In this document: in pieces, positions 35,190 to 45,200 of the stretch | How positions within the stretch are numbered: position 1 is the stretch's first letter | How the letters are laid out: each line of letters opens with the position of its first letter | Assembly (NCBI RefSeq): GCF_963662255.1 | Contig: NC_085055.1 | Span: 667,979 to 731,978 of the forward strand | DNA: 64,000 nt | Source of the DNA: Cinclus cinclus | Lineage: Eukaryota > Chordata > Aves > Passeriformes > Cinclidae | Reading direction: 5' to 3' | Notes under the pieces: model-generated | Told to the model about the DNA's origin: nothing | Database searches by the model: none | Seen by the model: only the letters and a program-made list of their open reading frames with translations | Program-made: the position numbers and the translations under genes

Positions 35190-36410
35190 GCGGAACGGAG
35201 AACCCGTGGGGCTCTGCTGGCCGCCCTCGGGTGTGCTGGGCCGTGCGAGCCGTGCACATTTGGGCAGTGATTGCCATCTCCCTTGTAATTCCCGCGGTGC
35301 TGGGGCTGGAGCGCTTCCCATGTTCTCTGGCAGGAAATCGGGCTGATCCTAACCCACCGTTCCTCCAGTGCTGCCATCTGAACCTCAGACCTGCCGGCGC
35401 TGCCCTGGGGCTCCTCTTCTGGCCCTGCAGCCTCGGGGATTTGGGTTTCGTCTCTGCTGCTGCTTCTTTCTTCCTATCGCAACATCTTCAGACCGGCGCG
35501 TGTGCCGAAGGGACGGGGCGCTGTGGGCACACGGGACGTGCTCCGTGGCTGCTTTTTCCTGTCCCCTTTGGCTCCCTGGGATGTGGCAGCAGGGCCCTAT
35601 TGCCCTGCTGAGGTGATGGGGTGAACGCGAGCACCGGGAGGCTGGGGCAGCTGGAAGGAGCTGCCCATGGCAGGCTGGGCTGGGCCGACTGTTCCTGCCC
35701 TGCACAGCCTGAGAGGAGCACTTGGAAACCCACTGTGATGGCTAAAAATTATGCAAGTGCTTTAGGCTTTGTTTGTTTGGGGGTTTTATTTATTTGGAAG
35801 TTTTGGTGTTTTTTTGTGTTATCAGGGCTTTTTTTAAAGCATGTGTCTTACTCCTACTTCCTTTCCTTAATCCTTGAACTGGCAGGAAATAGTGAACCAA
35901 ACCAGCACTGGATATTCACTGGAAAAAGGAAGCTCCCATGTCCCAGCCTTACGATAACACTGCTGCATGGTCTGTGCTCTACTTATATGTTAAGTCATGT
36001 ACTGGGTGTTCTAATTGTCCTTAAAAATGTTTATCGGATTTCACATATGATTTCTTAAAAGTAGAATTTGCTTAGTTGCTTTATAGGGTTGAAAAAGAAA
36101 CATAGTTCAGCTGGCTGTGTGGAACAAATAACCTCTGTGTAAATGTTTTATGTGCTAAATATAAACCCTCAAACTTTTGACTGAACCATGAATGCAAGGG
36201 TAGGCTGTTGGTTTAAGCAAATCAAACACTGGGCAGGCACTTCATGTATCCTGCTTTTCTTTTGCATAAAAGGTACTGAATCCTCAATAATTCTGGGTTA
36301 TTTTCCCCAAGTGTGTGCAGCCTGCTCAGATGGAATGTGTGCAGGATGGTTGCTGCTTTCCATCTTCATTAAGCTGAATGTAAACATTAAACCTGTTTTT
36401 GATTCCAGTG
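35190..36410 (+). other. AADAC: AADAC 3' untranslated region (inferred)
   Basis: Non-coding sequence after the stop. The first good polyadenylation candidate is ATTAAA at 36386-36391, followed by a GT-rich stretch (TGTGTTTTGTCTCC). No canonical AATAAA lies earlier, so the 3' UTR may be about 1.2 kb; the exact end is uncertain. Confidence 0.45.
36386..36391 (+). terminator. Candidate AADAC poly(A) signal ATTAAA
   Basis: Common variant signal with a GT-rich downstream element within 30 nt; it is the only convincing candidate in the 1.2 kb after the AADAC stop. Confidence 0.45.
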
Positions 36411-38870
36411 CAATGTGTTTTGTCTCCCGGGTGTCCCGTTCATGGGAAGCAGTGGCAGGGGTGGCCGCTGCAGCAGCCCCAGGTCTCAGCTCTGCTCCCA
36501 CTGCTGATGTGCTGGGGGTGCTGCTTGGCCTGGGGCTGTCCAGCAGGCAAGCAGCAGTGGTTGAGCAGGGCTCTCTTTGCACCTTTGCACACCCTCTGGG
36601 TGCACATCTGTGCTCAGTTCCAGTGTTTTGGAGTTACTGCTCGGGTCTCCCTGCAGCACTGCCAGCACATCCCAGCCCTCACCCACAGCCTGGGCTCCTG
36701 TCTGCTGCAGAGGCAGCTCCACTGCAGTTTTATTCCTCCTGCATTTGGAACTCATTAGCAGCCTCCTAGTGTTCCTGAAGAAGCTGGGCTTTGGATATTG
36801 CTCAGTAATGCCTTTGGTCTGATTTTCTATACAGTTTTAGGGTTATGTCCCAGGAGTGCTCCCTGGGATGGGCATTTCTGGGTTGTAAATGCAAATGGAA
36901 TGAGCCCAGCTGGGATTTCCAGGAAGACAACCTTGCCTAAGAGACTGCTTGGGGAGGATGGTTGTGTTTTTGATTTGGAGGGGACGTGCTGTGACTCAGA
37001 CTGGCTTTGGTCGTTCTCCTGTCCTGCAGCCTGGGGATGTCGCTGATAGAGCAGCACTGAGCTGCAGGGCTGGCTCAGCTGGCTTTGCTCCCTTCAGGGC
37101 TGCTGGGGGTGCCTCTGCCAGCCCAGCTGCAGCAAACCTGGGCCATCCTCCCCATCCACACTGCCACCAATATTGTGTTTCCTCCATCTTGTCAGGGACA
37201 CTGAATGCCTGCCTGTAGGGCAGGAGAAAAATTTATGTTCTAAGAGAACCAATGCCAGCCAAAATATTTCCAACCTTCCCTTGTGTGTTTTTATAGGACT
37301 CTCTTGGGACCAGAAGTAAATGGCTTCTAAGCACCAGCACCTAAATATGGACTCATGATTGATTGATTGAGCTGTATGTTTTTGTTTAGGTTCCTAAAAT
37401 AGACTTTTGGGATTGGAAATGCCTGGTGAGGCACAAAAAGAGACAGTGAAAGCTGCACTATTGATGCTGTTGGCAAGAGAGGCTGGAACTGCAGTAAACA
37501 ACCCATTTATCCACACCAAAAAACGAGACAAACCACTACAAGGCAAGGCTTTGGTATGTCTCCAAAAGCCTTCCCTTGAAGGGAGGATGGGATTTGGTGG
37601 TTGATTGTCAAGGACAAAGCTTAGCCTCACCATGGTGGGGCTCACAATCCTGTTTGGATCCAGCACTCCAAGGATGCCACCTTGGGTCTCCTACCACAGG
37701 GTGCAGTGGTGGGTGTATGCAGAGAACAGGGTTCATGCTTGCCAGTGAGTCAAGGAGCAAACAAATCTTCCTGAAAGTATCCCCACCAGTCCGGGCTTCC
37801 CCATTACCCATTCCTTAAGACTCCTTAACTTTTTGATGAAGTACTACACTGGTAAAAAAAGAAAAACACACACACACAACCCAAAGCCACCACCAAGTCT
37901 CAAACCCCAGAACCTGGCAATACTTTTGAGTTTCTGGTGTTGGAAGCGTTGGTTGAGTTGTTCCTGGTCTGCTCAGCCAGGCCCCAACTCTGCCATCACA
38001 GGTGACCCCACCAAGCTCTTGGGTTTCCTTCTGGTTCCTCAGACCAACCTCGGCTGGAGCCCAGGGTGGAGCTTGCCCAGCAGGGGCCAGCAGGACTCCA
38101 GCCTGCTGTGCCAGGAGCTGCCAGGCACCGAACACTCCAGAACCACAGAGTCTGCTGTGGGACCCCCAGCTCAGGTGTTCTTATGGGAAGGGCTGCTGGA
38201 AGGCAGTGGAATTACAGCTGCCAGCATGTGTGACTGGGATAGCCTCAAAATAACTAAGGGTTAGAAAACCGCTTAGAAGTACAATTCACTGATGCAAAAG
38301 TCACAGAGCTGTAAAGCAGGGACCAATCTAAACCTCCTGAAATGACACTAAGGAGCAGTACTTGCTCCCTCACCAGTTTTCTGAGGAGTTACTGCAGCAG
38401 GAAGGAAGAAATGCTCCACTTGTTCAGCCCTATTTATCCTTCAGTGCAACAGCAGCTGCCTGAATGAACAACATATTTAAAAGTTGGTAAATGAAAAGCC
38501 AGTGTTGGTTATTAGCCATGGGGGAAATTTTAAATCAGCTTCTGTAATGCCTAAATATGAGCTGATTTATTGGCCTTGTCCACAGAGAAAAGCTACAATA
38601 GCTTTCTATATATATCAATAGAGTTAATATTTGCTAATTGTGAGGTACATCACAATAAAGGGAAGGGGGGGAAGGTAGAGAAGCTGTGGCTGCCCCATAC
38701 CTGAGGATGTTCAAGGCCAGGTTGAACGGGGCTTCAGGCAGCCTGGTCCAGTGGAAGCGTCCCTACCCGTGACAGAGAGGATGGAATTAGCCACTGCGGG
38801 GTTTGCTCAATCTGCATTAGCAGCATGCATTATATTTTTTGCCAGTAATTTATGTGGCAAGGCTGAGTAA
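36411..38870. other. Intergenic region between AADAC and SUCNR1
   Basis: About 2.4 kb without a supportable gene. It holds one CR1 fragment (38.69-38.79 kb), a short (CA)n tract near 37,867 and otherwise unique-looking sequence. Confidence 0.7.
38690..38792 (+). mobile_element. CR1 LINE 3' fragment
   Basis: Contains GATGTTCAAGGCCAGGTTGA and GGGGCTTCAGGCAGCCTGGT, then CCAGTGGAAGCGTCCCTACCC, a characteristic CR1 stretch in forward orientation. The terminal repeats are missing. Confidence 0.8.
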
Positions 38871-38879
38871 AGCAGCGAG

Positions 38880-39153
38880 CTTTGGCGTGGTGCTGTGCCG
38901 CTGTGTGAAATCCAAGTGCTCCCCTTCCCAGGGCTCTGCCCTCCCTCCCGCAGGTCTCAGGGCTGGGAGCAGAGGGTGCCCGGCCGCTTTCCCGGTGGGC
39001 TCTGTGGAGGGGAAGTGTTGTTTGCATCTGGGCAGCTCAGGCAAGCAGATCCCGCCTTCGCCTTGCCTCATTCATGACCGAATCCTGCGCGCAGGCGGCG
39101 GCAGCACCGGGATCCCGCGGCTCTGCTGGCACCTGCAGCTCCGCAGCCCGGCC
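38880..39153 (+). promoter_or_regulatory. SUCNR1 promoter / 5' leader region (inferred)
   Basis: Moderately GC-rich sequence directly before the inferred start codon at 39154. No TATA box is seen and the transcription start cannot be placed. The leader includes an upstream ATG at 39074 if transcription begins before it. Confidence 0.4.
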
Positions 39154-39156
39154 ATG
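39074..39156 (+). promoter_or_regulatory. Upstream ORF overlapping the SUCNR1 start across the intron
   Basis: An ATG at 39074 opens 29 codons in another frame, passes through the SUCNR1 start and the splice junction, and stops at TGA 40425-40427 in exon 2. If included in the mRNA it would limit initiation at the main ATG. Confidence 0.4.
39154..39156 (+). CDS. SUCNR1: SUCNR1 exon 1 coding part: start codon only
   Basis: GCCATG followed immediately by GTAAGG. The context is favourable (G at -3; the base after the splice is also G). The joined N-terminus agrees with the human one, which supports this call over a start inside exon 2. Confidence 0.75.
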
Positions 39157-41371
39157 GTAAGGGCTCCAGGGCTGCCCAGCCTCTCCTGCTCCTCTGCCAG
39201 CCCCTTCTGACGGGCTTCTAACTGCTTTACCTTCTTACCCTGAAACCTACCCCTCAGCCTCTTCCTAACGCTCAACTAATGTATCTGTCCATGCCGAACT
39301 TTGAATTATTATTGCTGTTCCAGGTGCTAATGTCCGTGCTGTGCTTTCTAGATTTAGAATCTCAGTAAGGTGCCGAGTTTCTCCTTGACAGCTGAGCAGG
39401 AAGGGCTTGGCAGGTGCAGCAGGTGAGCTCTGAGCACAGCGAGATCTCTCCATAGCAGTTGTGTCTCCTGGGGGCACAGAGTAAGTGTAGAGACTTGATG
39501 GGAATAGATTTATGAAGTTTTTGTTCTGCCTCGTGATCTCCCTGCGAAATGAAGTACAGTGCTTTGAGGGCAGAGACCTGTGAACAAGTTCTTGACACCA
39601 AAACACCTTTGGAAATGCTTAACCTTAGCTTGAGTTCAGTTTTGATCTCTATCCCAGTTTCTGGCATTTGGTTTCTCTGCTTTCCAGTTGTTTGCTGACA
39701 CTTTATCCAAGGCTCTCACCAAAAGCTGTGTCCTGCGACAGGGGCAGGTGGCTTGGCTGAGGAGGGAGAGGAGTAAACACTTGAGATCCTGCTCTGTTTC
39801 CTTGCCTGTCGCTGAAAGCATTTTTGTAGCCAGCCTTTAGAAAGCAAGCAAGCTCATGAGTGATGCAGCTTTGAAGAAAGCTCTGGCAGAAGGCACAGGA
39901 GATGTGCCAGTTACCAGCACAGCACACGAAGTGCTCGATTAAGGGCTGGGTTAATTTAACCAACATCTCTCCTGACTCCCTAATGAGTTCTGAGCAGTGC
40001 TGCCATCCCTCAGCAGCCTTGTCAGCAAAACCCTGATGAGGGAGGACCCACGGGACTGGCATTGGGTAACAGGGGCAGATGACTCCACGAGGTGCTGACA
40101 GGGCACCCACGGGCTGGTTTCACCTTCCTGGCCCCTGGCACGTTTTGTCTGAGCCCTTCATTCAGGTGATGCTCCCACTTCGAGTTCCTCACACAGGTCT
40201 CTGCTCAGGCGAGTTTTCATCTTGCTCTGTAACTCTGAGCAGTGTTTGCATGTACCAATCCCATGTCTGAGAGACATTGTTTGAGGTCACATATCTACTT
40301 ACCCTGTAGGTTGGAAGGAAACTGCAGGCTGCATTCACTGATTACAACAATGATATAACTAACTGTGCAATGATCTTTTACTTGGGTTTGGTGTTTATTT
40401 TTTCCCTTTTGATTATCCAGGCTGTGAACGAGACCAGTGACTGCTTTCTGACGAACAGAGTACTAGAAAAGTACTATCTCTCCACCATGTACAGCCTGGA
40501 GTTCATTTTAGGTGCCATTGGAAATGCCATTGTGGTGTTTGGCTATATTTTCTGCCTGAAAAAATGGAAAAGCGGCAACATCTACCTGTTCAATTTGTCC
40601 ATATCGGATTTGTTATTTCTGTGTACTCTGCCAATACTGGTGAACAGCTACTCCCAAGATCAGTGGGCAAAGGAGGGCATCCTGTGCCACAGCAACAGAT
40701 TCCTGCTGCACGCCAACCTGTACAGCAGCATCCTCTTCCTCACAGCCATCAGCGTTGACCGGTACATGCTCATAAAACACCCCTTCAGGGACCACATCCT
40801 GCAGAAAAGGAAAACAGCTGCCATGGTGTCTGTTGCCATATGGATTGGGGTGATCCTGGAGCTGCTGCCACTGCTGCATTTCCTGGAGCCTCTAACACCC
40901 ACCAATAATTACAAGTGTCTCGATTACGCGAGCTCCGGAGACCCTGTGACAAACCTCATCTACAGCATGTTCCTGACTGTCTTCGGCTTCCTCATCCCTC
41001 TCCTCACCATGTGCTGCTTCTACGTGAAGATGGTTCGTTTTCTTAAAAACAGGAGGGAGCAAATCAGCTCTGCCCTGACCCTGGAGAAGCCCCTCAGCCT
41101 GGTGATCCTCACCGTGGTGATCTTCTCCCTGCTCTTCACTCCCTACCACATCATGCGCAACGTCCGGCTCGCGTCCCGAATTCCAGCCTTGAACGTCTCT
41201 GAGTGCACGCAGGGAATCATCAGCACCATTTACGTCATCACCAGACCCTTTGCTTTTCTAAACAGTGCCATTAATCCTGTTTTTTATTTCCTGATGGGTG
41301 ACCACTTCAGAGAGATGCTGATGGCCAAAACAAGACAGCTCTTGGGCAGGCTGACAAGCACCGGGAAGTGA
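39154..41371 (+). CDS. SUCNR1: SUCNR1, succinate receptor 1 (two exons, complete)
   Basis: Exon 1 contributes only the ATG (39154-39156), followed at once by donor GTAAGG. Exon 2 runs 40421-41371. The product has 317 residues; human SUCNR1 has 330-334. The join yields M-A-V-N-E-T, matching the human M-A-W-N-A-T start. It is a class A GPCR with seven membrane segments that senses extracellular succinate. Visible features: sequon at Asn4, disulfide Cys90-Cys167, DRY at 114-116, and NPVFY in TM7. The ligand-contact residues described for the mammalian receptor are present: Tyr25, Tyr78, Arg94, His98, Arg247 and Arg276. The frame stays open upstream of 40421 to an ATG at 40370, but that stretch is a pyrimidine-rich intron end (TTTTCCCTTTTGATTATCCAG), so I place the start in exon 1. 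Intron length is 1,264 bp. Confidence 0.92.
40421..41371 (+). CDS. SUCNR1: SUCNR1 exon 2: nearly the whole receptor
   Basis: 951 nt from the ATTATCCAG acceptor to TGA, residues 2-317, uninterrupted through all seven transmembrane helices. The C-terminal tail is short (ends T-S-T-G-K), about 17 residues shorter than my recollection of the human tail. Confidence 0.96.
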   Translation, partial: AVNETSDCFLTNRVLEKYYLSTMYSLEFILGAIGNAIVVFGYIFCLKKWKSGNIYLFNLSISDLLFLCTLPILVNSYSQDQWAKEGILCHSNRFLLHANLYSSILFLTAISVDRYMLIKHPFRDHILQKRKTAAMVSVAIWIGVILELLPLLHFLEPLTPTNNYKCLDYASSGDPVTNLIYSMFLTVFGFLIPLLTMCCFYVKMVRFLKNRREQISSALTLEKPLSLVILTVVIFSLLFTPYHIMRNVRLASRIPALNVSECTQGIISTIYVITRPFAFLNSAINPVFYFLMGDHFREMLMAKTRQLLGRLTSTGK

Positions 41372-42260
41372 AGGAGTAACCAGACCCCCGTAGTGGGAGA
41401 GGTCTGGGAGGAAACTCTCTAAGGGCAAGCATTCAGCAATGTGCCAGGTTTTTTTAGATAACTTTATTTATGCCCTAGAATAGGTATGAGCTTATTGTGT
41501 TCCTCTAAAAGCACTTGTTACCTTATTGTGTGGGAGACTTCTGCTGAGCTGCCTCCAGCACACCAGGAGGGATGCTCTGCTGGCTCCCAGCAGGACCCTG
41601 CTCTGGACTGGGATACCCACAGCCATTAACACTGCAAACAAAAGGCCATCAAGTCAGCTCTTGCAGGAAAAACACACTGCTCTCAGACTGCTGCTTTGTG
41701 AGCCATAACGTGAGCCTGGGCTGGGACAAAATGTGCCTTCATACGTCACCAGGACAGCCAGGCATGCTCATATGGGCACCCACGGCCACTTACCAGGGGA
41801 TGGAGTTACCTGTTTTCAATAGAACTGTCTCTAAGTGCCCATGGAATCTATAGCCTGAAGCAGATTTAGACCTCAGAGTTCAAACTTCATTAGCAGTTCT
41901 GCTAATGAACCAGGAGCTAATGAGGAGCCAGTCCCTGCCTGATCCCTGCAGGATCAATCAGCAGCACAAGTTACTCTCCCATGGACTGAGCTGACTTCAA
42001 ACAGACAGGGGAAAGATCGATGGAGCAATGAGCTCATTGAGCTTGGGCTGGCCCAGGGCTGCTGGGAGGGAGGGTGGGCAGTGTGTGGGCAGCCCCCTGC
42101 CCTGCCTGCACTCCTGCAAGCACTGAGGGGCCCCAGCCCTGCCCCAGGACTCACCCAGCTCCTCCTGGGCTCTATCTCTGATGTGTCATCACCTGCAATG
42201 TGCTTCACCCTTCTGGTGGCACCAGCCCCCGGATAATAAACGGCTTAAAAAACTAGAAAA
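41372..42260 (+). other. SUCNR1: SUCNR1 3' untranslated region (inferred)
   Basis: About 0.87 kb from the stop to AATAAA at 42235-42240, followed by GT-rich TCTGTGTTGTATT. No other AATAAA precedes it. Confidence 0.55.
42235..42240 (+). terminator. Candidate SUCNR1 poly(A) signal AATAAA
   Basis: Canonical hexamer with a GT-rich downstream element about 30 nt later. Confidence 0.6.
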
Positions 42261-45200
42261 ACTCTCATCTGTGTTGTATTACTTGATTTAGGGATCTCTG
42301 GAGTATCCATGAAACCTCAGCACCTGCCTTGGTCCATGTGCCGTGGTCCTGTGCCTTGGCACAGCCCTGTCACAGTGTTACCACAGCGGGGTCTGGCTCC
42401 CAGCCCCACACAGCTCAGCACTTCTGTGCCTGCCAGGGAGCTGACCCTGTGCTCCTCACAGAAATGTGGAAGGAACTTACTGGCTTTGGGCTTTTTAGCA
42501 CAGAAACAGCCATGCAGAAGCTCAAGGTGCTTTATCAATTGTGATTTCCTCCCTGAGGCTGAATTTGCTGGAAGAGGAGGCACTGCCACCCCAACAGCAT
42601 CCAGCTCTCACTGCCCTGGTCTTGCCTGGGTCCTTCTCCACTGTCTTGCCCAACGAGTCCAGCCCAAGCCCCGAGCACGCTGGGTGCCACTGCCCTTTCC
42701 AGAGAGGAGTCTGTACAGAATGTGGCATCCCCTGCCCATGTGTTGATGGCCAGGAGCTGATTTCTCTTTGCAAACAATGTGTAGTGACAGTTTTTATGGA
42801 TTAATATGCTCAATTATTTGTTTTGCTGTGTCCACTGAAGTGAGCAGGGTCATCTACTCCTTCTAAGTGGCTGAGTCACTGAGGGTTGCTGCCTGGGTAC
42901 TCACTGGCATGGCATTTACCCACGGGTAATCATCAGCCTCAAATGTGTGCTTTTCGTGTCAATATATACCATGGATCCATCAGCAGAGAGGTGCAAAGGC
43001 AGAACCAGTGCCTGTGTCCTGGGGTCCCAGTGCTGGACAGAGCTGCCAACATTCTGTCACTTGCTTTCACCACAGTGCTGCTGATTATGCCCCAGCACTG
43101 CCTGGTCACTGCAGCCTCTCTTCAGCTGGGGAGCTCCAGACAGAGCCCACGCACCTCAAAGGGACTCAAAGACCTGCTGGGCTCTGGTCCTTCCCTCTTC
43201 TGAGACAGCCCTGCTCTGTAACTTTGATTTAGTGGCAATCTCTAAAGTCTCCGTGACTTCCATTTCCCTAAATTAATGAGTGAAACTTCTGATCATTACA
43301 CAGTTTACTGTGATGCTGCTGGTCTTGCAATTAAAAATGTGATAAAAAGAGAATAAAAACCACTATGTTCAAGCTTCACATAGATGATCCTGTCTGCTTA
43401 ATTCTACCTGGTTCACCTGAGCTGGGCTAAGCAGGGTTAAAGTGGGTGCAGGTGTGGGTGCAGGTTCTCCCCAGGCAGGGCCACTCTTGTGCTGCAGGCA
43501 GCAGCATCACCACAGCTGGACATGGCCTTTGGCTCTAATTCAGAGAGGGTTTTTTTGTTTCATTTTGTTTTGTCTTCCCTTATTTTGGGTGTGGACAGAA
43601 AATGCCTCCAGAACAGGAATTCAGCTGTGAGTCAGCCTGAAAACAGTCCAAGTATGTTTTAGTGGCAGTAAGTGACCTAAAAATATCTGTTCTTGGGAAG
43701 AGTGGAGAGGGCAGGGTGAGGGGCTGGGGGCTGCCCTGGGCTCTGCTCCCACTGTCCCAGGCAGACACAGGGCAAGGCTTTGTGCTGCTTCCAGCCCCCT
43801 CTCCAGGTGTGAGCTGCAGGAACCTGGATTTGGAGGGAATTCACAACCAGCTCCACGCCCATGAGAAAACGCACGGATCTATTTCTTACTCATTCCATAC
43901 CCAACCAAACCCCAGCTCCTCTGCAGCTTGGAACGTGTGAAATGTCCTACAATGTTCTTCCTGACATTTAGAGGGAATTTCCTGGGTTTGCCTTTGTTCC
44001 CATCACCTTTTGGCTGCCACTGCCCAGGCAGTGCTGCTCTGGGGTCAGGTGCCTCTGCTCGCTGCCCCAGCTCCCTGCAGTGCTCTGTGCCATAGCAGCT
44101 CCTGCTCTGCATTACATTAATAATGATTTATAAGAACATGTCCCCAGCTGCTGTGGGTTCAGGGCTGTGCAGAGTGAGGGGTGCCTGCCTGGCCAGCCCT
44201 GGACCCTGGGATGAGCTGACACCCTCTGCGTGGATTCCAGCAGCGTGTCCTGACTGTGGCACTGCCACATTGGAAGGTTTAGCTGCTCACGTTGACAGTA
44301 ATGAAGATACTAATTCAGCTGACTTCTGCTTGGTTTCAATTTGGTTTTCACTTTCTAAAAATACTTAAGCTTAAAATAGTCTTCCTGGAGTCCAGGAGGA
44401 AGTTCCCCTTCTGGGCAGCCTGTACACCAGCCCAGCGAGGTGTGGTCACCTCAGCAGCCTCCGAGGGCTCTGGGCAGCAGCCCAGGTGTGCAGCAGCACT
44501 CATGGAAACATTTACAGCTTTACCTGCTTATTCAAAGCAGCTTCTGGACCAGCAGCATCAGGGTCTGACCTGAGCACACAAACACCTGGGGGCAGAGCAC
44601 TGCAGGGATCTGACGTCAGGGAAAGGTGCTTGCAAGATTCATCTTCCTTTCAGTTTTCTGTGTCTTATCGAGATTTTGACCCACTTAAGTGAAGTGGAAC
44701 ATTTAAGTTCTGCTTTGTTCATTCTTGCACTCTTGCCTCACTTCCTGACACAGCCACATAAGAGTCACAGGATGGAAGGTCTCACAAATAACAGTCCAGA
44801 TGAAATAATTAAATTATTTGATAAATGAAACAATCCAGCAGCTTGCCTGCTGCCTTTTGGAATAAATCCTGTGCTCTGGGCTGCTCCAAGGCTTGCTCTT
44901 AGGAATTGTTTTTCCTTCCCAGACACCTGCTCTGTCTTGTGAATGCTGTTCAGGGGCAGACACAGCCCACTTGCTGCTGGCCCGATTTCTTCTTTCTGCT
45001 GGGAAAGGTGGGGACTAAGCTGGGCACAGCCCAGCTTTCCAAACACCCTGGGGGAAATCCTGAGGGAGCTCCTGTTATCCCAGGCAGGCAGTGATGCAGT
45101 GCTGGGCAGGGAGTGCCCACTGCCCAGGTAAGGGGCCGTGCTGCTGAGCCAGAGCAGGAAATGGATGCCAGCTGCCCCAGGAGCTCCATCAGACAGGATG

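Noticed and set aside
36188..36769. 193-codon plus-strand frame after AADAC
   Set aside because: It spans the probable AADAC poly(A) site, has no recognisable domain and shows no splice structure.
40370..40420. In-frame ATG and 17 hydrophobic codons before SUCNR1 exon 2
   Set aside because: The stretch is a pyrimidine-rich intron end finishing in CAG, and the spliced ATG at 39154 gives the conserved N-terminus instead.
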